From an uncultured Clostridia bacterium (GTDB lineage: Bacteria > Bacillota > Clostridia > Christensenellales > Borkfalkiaceae), in assembly GCA_937920115.1 (NCBI GenBank), contig CALGVF010000032.1, positions 1 to 10,128 of the forward strand: a stretch of DNA of 10,128 bases, written 5' to 3'. Shown here in pieces: positions 6,473 to 10,128 of this stretch; the first letter of the stretch is position 1; the number at the start of each line of letters is the position of its first letter. A program made the translations under genes and the position numbers. The notes under the pieces were generated by a model. The model was not told where the DNA came from and ran no database searches. It was given only the letters and a program-made list of their open reading frames with translations.

Positions 6473-7389
6473 TGTACAAGCCCCGAAATCCAAATAAACA
6501 CGCAGGCGAGAACGCCGATTGCGGAATACAGGAAAAACGTTTTATAGTCGTAAGGGTACTCCTCTTTTTCTCTTTCCTCTTCGCCTTTTTTACCGATAAG
6601 CAGTAAAAAGACGAACAGAGCCGTAGCCGCAGTACCCAAAACGGTCGTAATTATCCCCGCTATGCCCGTAAAACCGCCGAAAGTCGGGGCGGCGTAATAT
6701 AAAATTACTATAATAAGGTTATTTAAGAAGTGAGCGATAACGGTAGGAAATACAGAACCCGATTTCAAAGCGAGAAGCGTATAGCAAAAGCCGAGGACGA
6801 ATTGATATGGGGTCTGAGCGGGATTCATGTGGAACAGCGAAAAATACAGACCGCCGATTAAACAGGCGATAACGGTATTCGCTCCCCCGAGACTCCTCGT
6901 CAGAACGCCTCTGAAAAACGCTTCTTCGGTGACGGCAGGTATCACGCATACGGTGAGTACGGTGAGAATAATATTGACCGCCGAGAAGGTCGGCAGACTC
7001 TGTTCGGGGTATTTATAGCCGAATTTTTGCAGAAATCGTATAAAATAACCGTTAAGTCCCGACAGTCCGAAAAAAGTCGCCGCGGTTAAAAGCAGGGCGT
7101 AGAGATAATATTTAACGCCCGTTTTGTTTACCCGACAGACTTCCGTAAGGCGTTCGCCGTTCGCTTTCGTAAAGAGGACGAGCGACAGAGAAATCGCCGT
7201 CGGGGTGAGAACGTAACTCAGGTATTTATACCAATTTTTATCCGAGACGGAATCGCCCGAAACGCCCGAGACTATGAATAAAAATGAAAAAATCACGCTC
7301 GCAAGCAAAATCGAAACGACCGCGACGGAAAAGTACGCGCTCCCGAAGCCGACTATTGTAAATTTAGGTTTTATCTTTTTGTTGTTCAT
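6469..7389 (-). CDS. CPBP family intramembrane metalloprotease (Abi/CAAX protease type)
   Basis: A 306-residue polytopic membrane protein of the Rce1/CPBP superfamily. The three family motifs are present: Glu155-Glu156 and Arg160 in TEEAFFRG, His187 in YFSLFHMN, and His220 with Asn223/Asn224 in AHFLNNL. These are the residues expected to activate water or bind metal in the membrane, so the protein looks catalytically competent. Hydrophobic segments lie near 11-40, 57-75, 93-112, 136-153, 172-187, 197-218, 222-232, 240-267 and 283-304, with a charged, Glu/Lys-rich loop (266-280) before the last one. Members process prenylated proteins or peptides, provide bacteriocin immunity or act in stress responses; the substrate here cannot be told. 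Its stop overlaps the rlmH start. The ATG at 7389 has no clear ribosome site. No promoter was recognised upstream, where repeat copy C sits. Confidence 0.9.
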   Translation of the reverse strand: MNNKKIKPKFTIVGFGSAYFSVAVVSILLASVIFSFLFIVSGVSGDSVSDKNWYKYLSYVLTPTAISLSLVLFTKANGERLTEVCRVNKTGVKYYLYALLLTAATFFGLSGLNGYFIRFLQKFGYKYPEQSLPTFSAVNIILTVLTVCVIPAVTEEAFFRGVLTRSLGGANTVIACLIGGLYFSLFHMNPAQTPYQFVLGFCYTLLALKSGSVFPTVIAHFLNNLIIVILYYAAPTFGGFTGIAGIITTVLGTAATALFVFLLLIGKKGEEEREKEEYPYDYKTFFLYSAIGVLACVFIWISGLVQ

Positions 7390-7663
7390 ATTATTTCAAA
7401 TTTTTAGGATTGCTTCCTCCTTCGGGGGTAAATTCCTCCGTTGAAGCGGAGGAAATGTCGAGATTTTTGCTTCCTCCTTCGGGGGAAGTGGGTTGACGGA
7501 ATGAAATGGAAGTCAAGCCGATAGGGGATAAATAAACGAACGTTTTTATTGTCCCCTATCGTCAAAATCTCGCTTACGCTCAATTTTGCCACTTCCCCCG
7601 AAGGAGGAAGCATGCATAAAGAATTTTATTACGAAAGACAAAAGCAAAATACAACTCGATATA
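7390..7663. other. ABC transporter-CPBP intergenic region, no gene
   Basis: This 274-bp gap is nearly filled by repeat copy C (7412-7611). I find no standard terminator with a T-tract for the transporter gene, and no convincing promoter for the CPBP-rlmH-tadA set. The repeat hairpins are the only strong structures available to end or modulate transcription here. Confidence 0.65.
7412..7611. repeat. Intergenic modular repeat, copy C, with three hairpin units
   Basis: From left to right: a truncated unit GCTTCCTCCTTCGGGGG (7412-7427); a perfect hairpin TTCCTCCG-TTGAAG-CGGAGGAA (7433-7454); a full unit CTTCCTCCTTCGGGGGAAG (7470-7488); a long hairpin whose arms CGATAGGGG and CCCCTATCG (7519-7527 and 7553-7561) extend into an A/T-rich stem; then the shared 60-bp end (7552-7611). 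The arms 7468-7491 and 7589-7612 are perfect 24-bp inverted repeats. The 60-bp end matches copy B with a single difference, at 7576. No transposase or target duplication is seen. Confidence 0.85.
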
Positions 7664-10128
7664 CTATTCGCTTCTGAGTGCCTTCACGGGGTCTTGCTTG
7701 CTCGCTAGGAGCGACGGAATAAAGCCTGCCGCTATCGTTATGAATACCGAAATTCCTATCAGAACGAGTATATGCCACCAATTCAAAAATACAAGCGAAC
7801 CTATCCCCGTCACGGACTTCAATATCGCGTTCAGCGGAATTTCCGCGATAAACGTTACTAAAAGCCCCATTACGCCCGAGAGAAGTCCTATTATGCCCGT
7901 CTCGGTTACAAATAGTCGCACTATGTCCTTTTTTCTCGCTCCGACCGCCCGAAGCACGCCTATCTCTTTTACCCGCTCTATTACCGACACATAGGTGATT
8001 ATTCCTATCATTATAGCCGAAACAACAAGCGAAACAGCCGTAAGAGCAATCAATACTCCGCTCACACCGCCTAAAACAATCCTTACGAGCGACATTATCG
8101 AACTTACGTTGTCAACGTACCTTATCTGTTCGGAAAGGTCTTTTTTCGTTCCGTCTGCTTTTAAGTTGTATTTATCGAGTACGCTTATCAGATAGTCGTT
8201 ATCCTCTATCTTGTTCGGGTAAAACTTGATTTTCGTCGGCAATTCCGCGTAACCTTGCGTTCCGAGAGTCGCCGTTAAATTCGTAAACGTATTCTGAGTT
8301 TTAGTCTTACTGCCGTCGGAATTATACGAATACCGATAGGTCACGTTCGTATTTTCGCTGTTTTTCTGAGCGGCGACGACTTCCGATACCGCCGAATTTT
8401 CGATTATGTAGTCGTTGAGTTTTTCCGTATAACATATCGGCGTAGACAACATTCCGTACTGAACGTCCTCTTTCAGTTTCAGTATGCAGGTGACTTTCAG
8501 TTCGGTAGACTTGATATTCGATTCAGACTTGCCGATATTTCTTTCGTCTAAGGCGTTGTATAATCTCAACGACCCCGCGAGACTTTCGCCGACGTAATTT
8601 TTTAACGATTTTTCGCCCCTTTCCGCATACCAAGAGTCAGATTTCGGAGCGTAATTTTCAGACTCCCACGAGTTTTTAGTCTCAATCGTGTTGCACAATT
8701 TATTGAGATATTCTCTGAAACTTATCGACTTCTCTATAAATTCGTTTTCGTCGTTTTTAACGTAATAATCGTCGTTTAAAACGAGGTTGAACTTGCCGTA
8801 TTTGTTGAAAATATCCTCGTAAGAATACCCGTCCGTAACGGTTTTATCCGTATCTTCGAGCATAGAAGCCTTCACGTCTATGAAAAACGCAACCATCATA
8901 GAGTCGGTTATAGCCGAGTTTTTATCGACGACCAAAGCGAGTTCGTTATAATTTTCGGGATATTTGCCCGCGACCACTTCGTACTGCTCCTCTACCACGT
9001 TACCGCTCGGCAAACAAGTCCATTGATCCGCCGTGTTTACAAGGAAATTGTAATATTTATTAACAGGTTCACCGTCTATCGAAATACTTTTATACGGAAG
9101 TTCGACCGACTTGTACACCTTTTTCGAGACCTGCCGTTCCATAACGACCGAAACTCTTTTGGGGTCGATATTGTCCGTTATATAGTCAACGTAGTCTTGA
9201 TCTATCGCCTTTTTCGTCGCACTCGCATTCTCGGTCGCCTCTTTCAGCGTTCTGTTTAAAAGAACGCTCCCCTTTTCGTTGCCCTTATTCGTTCCGACGG
9301 CTACGCTCCCCGAAGTTATCGAGGACGAAGTGATGCCGCCGTTTTCATACGAGCCTATAAATTGATTTATATATACCGAAAGGTCGTTTAAATAGTTGTT
9401 GCTTACCGTGACGGGAAAACTGCTCATAGAGTCTTTCTGAACTTTACTCACAAATGTATTCAAGCCGTTCGTACACGCCACGACGAGCGAAATTCCGAGT
9501 ACGGCGATAGCCGCCGCCGCAGAAGTCAGTATCGTTCTGACCTTCTTGTTTACGAGATTTTTAAAACTGAGTTTGGCGGCAAGTCCGTAGGACATAAACG
9601 AGCGTTCTTTCTTCGTTTTAGCCCTTTCGCCGCTCGCATTTTCCTTAACCGACTTTCCGTCGTAAGGATTAGAGTCGGATTCTATCTCGCCGTCACGCAT
9701 TTTTATCGTTCGCGTAGCGTATTTTTTAGCGAGTTCGTCGTTGTGCGTAACCGTTATAACGAGCCTGTCCTTTGAAATTTCTTTCAGAAGGTTCATTATA
9801 ATTTCACTGTTTTTACTGTCGAGAGCCCCCGTAGGCTCGTCCGCGAGTATCGTTTCGGGGTCGTTTACAATCGCCCTCGCTATCGCCACTCTCTGCATTT
9901 CGCCGCCCGAAAGTTGCGACGGTTTTTTCCTTAAATGCTCGGAAAGTCCGACTTTTACAAGGGCGTCTATCGCCCGTTTTCTGCGTTCTTCCCTGCCCAC
10001 GCCGCTTATCGTCAACGCCGTTTCAACGTTTTCTATGACCGTCTGATGCGGTATTAAATTATAACTCTGAAAGACGAAACCGACCTTACGGCTCCTGTAT
10101 GTGTCCCATTCTTCGTCCGTGAAGTCCT
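7664..10128 (-). CDS. MacB/FtsX-type ABC transporter, fused ATPase and permease (N-terminus cut by window edge)
   Basis: 820 residues are visible; the frame stays open to the right edge, so the Walker A segment lies outside. Visible ATPase motifs are the Q-loop FVFQSYNLIPHQTV (residues 17-30), signature LSGGEMQRVAIARA (72-85), Walker B ILADEPTGALD (93-103) and the H-loop TVTHN (126-130), as in LolD/MacB-like subunits. A first membrane helix near 198-220 is followed by an extracytoplasmic region of about 460 residues, then three helices near 685-713, 743-763 and 784-804. VIERVKEIGVLRAVGARKKDI between helices two and three is the FtsX permease hallmark. Such one-ATPase, four-helix proteins work as dimers in mechanotransmission or export of peptides, lipids or antibiotics. 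The substrate is unknown and no two-component partner is in view. A TTG at 10015 is not the start, because the Q-loop lies upstream of it. Confidence 0.93.
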   Translation of the reverse strand, partial: DFTDEEWDTYRSRKVGFVFQSYNLIPHQTVIENVETALTISGVGREERRKRAIDALVKVGLSEHLRKKPSQLSGGEMQRVAIARAIVNDPETILADEPTGALDSKNSEIIMNLLKEISKDRLVITVTHNDELAKKYATRTIKMRDGEIESDSNPYDGKSVKENASGERAKTKKERSFMSYGLAAKLSFKNLVNKKVRTILTSAAAAIAVLGISLVVACTNGLNTFVSKVQKDSMSSFPVTVSNNYLNDLSVYINQFIGSYENGGITSSSITSGSVAVGTNKGNEKGSVLLNRTLKEATENASATKKAIDQDYVDYITDNIDPKRVSVVMERQVSKKVYKSVELPYKSISIDGEPVNKYYNFLVNTADQWTCLPSGNVVEEQYEVVAGKYPENYNELALVVDKNSAITDSMMVAFFIDVKASMLEDTDKTVTDGYSYEDIFNKYGKFNLVLNDDYYVKNDENEFIEKSISFREYLNKLCNTIETKNSWESENYAPKSDSWYAERGEKSLKNYVGESLAGSLRLYNALDERNIGKSESNIKSTELKVTCILKLKEDVQYGMLSTPICYTEKLNDYIIENSAVSEVVAAQKNSENTNVTYRYSYNSDGSKTKTQNTFTNLTATLGTQGYAELPTKIKFYPNKIEDNDYLISVLDKYNLKADGTKKDLSEQIRYVDNVSSIMSLVRIVLGGVSGVLIALTAVSLVVSAIMIGIITYVSVIERVKEIGVLRAVGARKKDIVRLFVTETGIIGLLSGVMGLLVTFIAEIPLNAILKSVTGIGSLVFLNWWHILVLIGISVFITIAAGFIPSLLASKQDPVKALRSE

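Noticed and set aside
3284..7611. CRISPR array
   Set aside because: The repeats are far apart, inverted, structurally variable and lack regular spacers; no cas genes are present.
7404..7613. Minus-strand 69-codon frame in the transporter-CPBP gap
   Set aside because: It is a translation of repeat copy C and contains repeated RRRKQ segments from the hairpin units; there is no independent support for coding.
7612..7677. Plus-strand 21-codon frame preceded by AAGGAGG from the repeat end
   Set aside because: The ribosome-site spacing is only four bases, the frame overlaps the transporter 3' end in antisense, and the peptide is unremarkable; probably fortuitous.
10013..10015. TTG as the start of the ABC transporter
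   Set aside because: The same frame continues upstream with the Q-loop FVFQSYNLIPHQ, so the gene extends past the window edge.

Overview
The window reads as a housekeeping segment of a Bacillota chromosome, probably an uncultured Clostridia-like lineage. The evidence is the order prs - pth - mfd, which matches the Bacillus subtilis prs-ctc-spoVC(pth)-yabK-mfd neighbourhood minus the ctc gene, together with Firmicutes-type protein sequences and sigma-A-like promoters. The finer placement is inference only. Every convincing gene lies on the minus strand, so transcription runs from high to low coordinates.

Layout in transcription order. (1) 10128-7664: a large MacB/FtsX-type ABC transporter with ATPase and permease fused; its N-terminus lies off the right edge. 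(2) 7663-7390: a gap filled mostly by an inverted-arm intergenic repeat. (3) 7389-5547: a tightly coupled trio, CPBP-family membrane protease, rlmH and tadA, each joined to the next by an ATGA stop/start overlap. (4) 5546-5453: the gap holding the best promoter in the window, just upstream of prs. (5) 5452-4493: prs, followed by a strong hairpin terminator. (6) 4492-3956: a 537-bp gap with the prs terminator, a candidate promoter and a second inverted-arm repeat, then pth (3955-3380). (7) 3379-3219: a third, variant copy of the repeat and a terminator-like hairpin, then mfd (3218 to the left edge), which lacks its C-terminal end.

Functionally the genes cover RNA and translation quality (rlmH modifies 23S rRNA, tadA makes the tRNA wobble inosine, pth recycles peptidyl-tRNA), nucleotide precursor supply (prs makes PRPP), transcription-coupled DNA repair (mfd), and two envelope proteins (CPBP protease, ABC exporter-like protein). 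I see no phage, CRISPR, toxin-antitoxin or defence genes and no tRNA or rRNA. The most noteworthy structure is the modular intergenic repeat family. Three copies share a 19-bp hairpin that shows a compensatory T:A to C:G exchange, and the neighbouring module also differs between copies.
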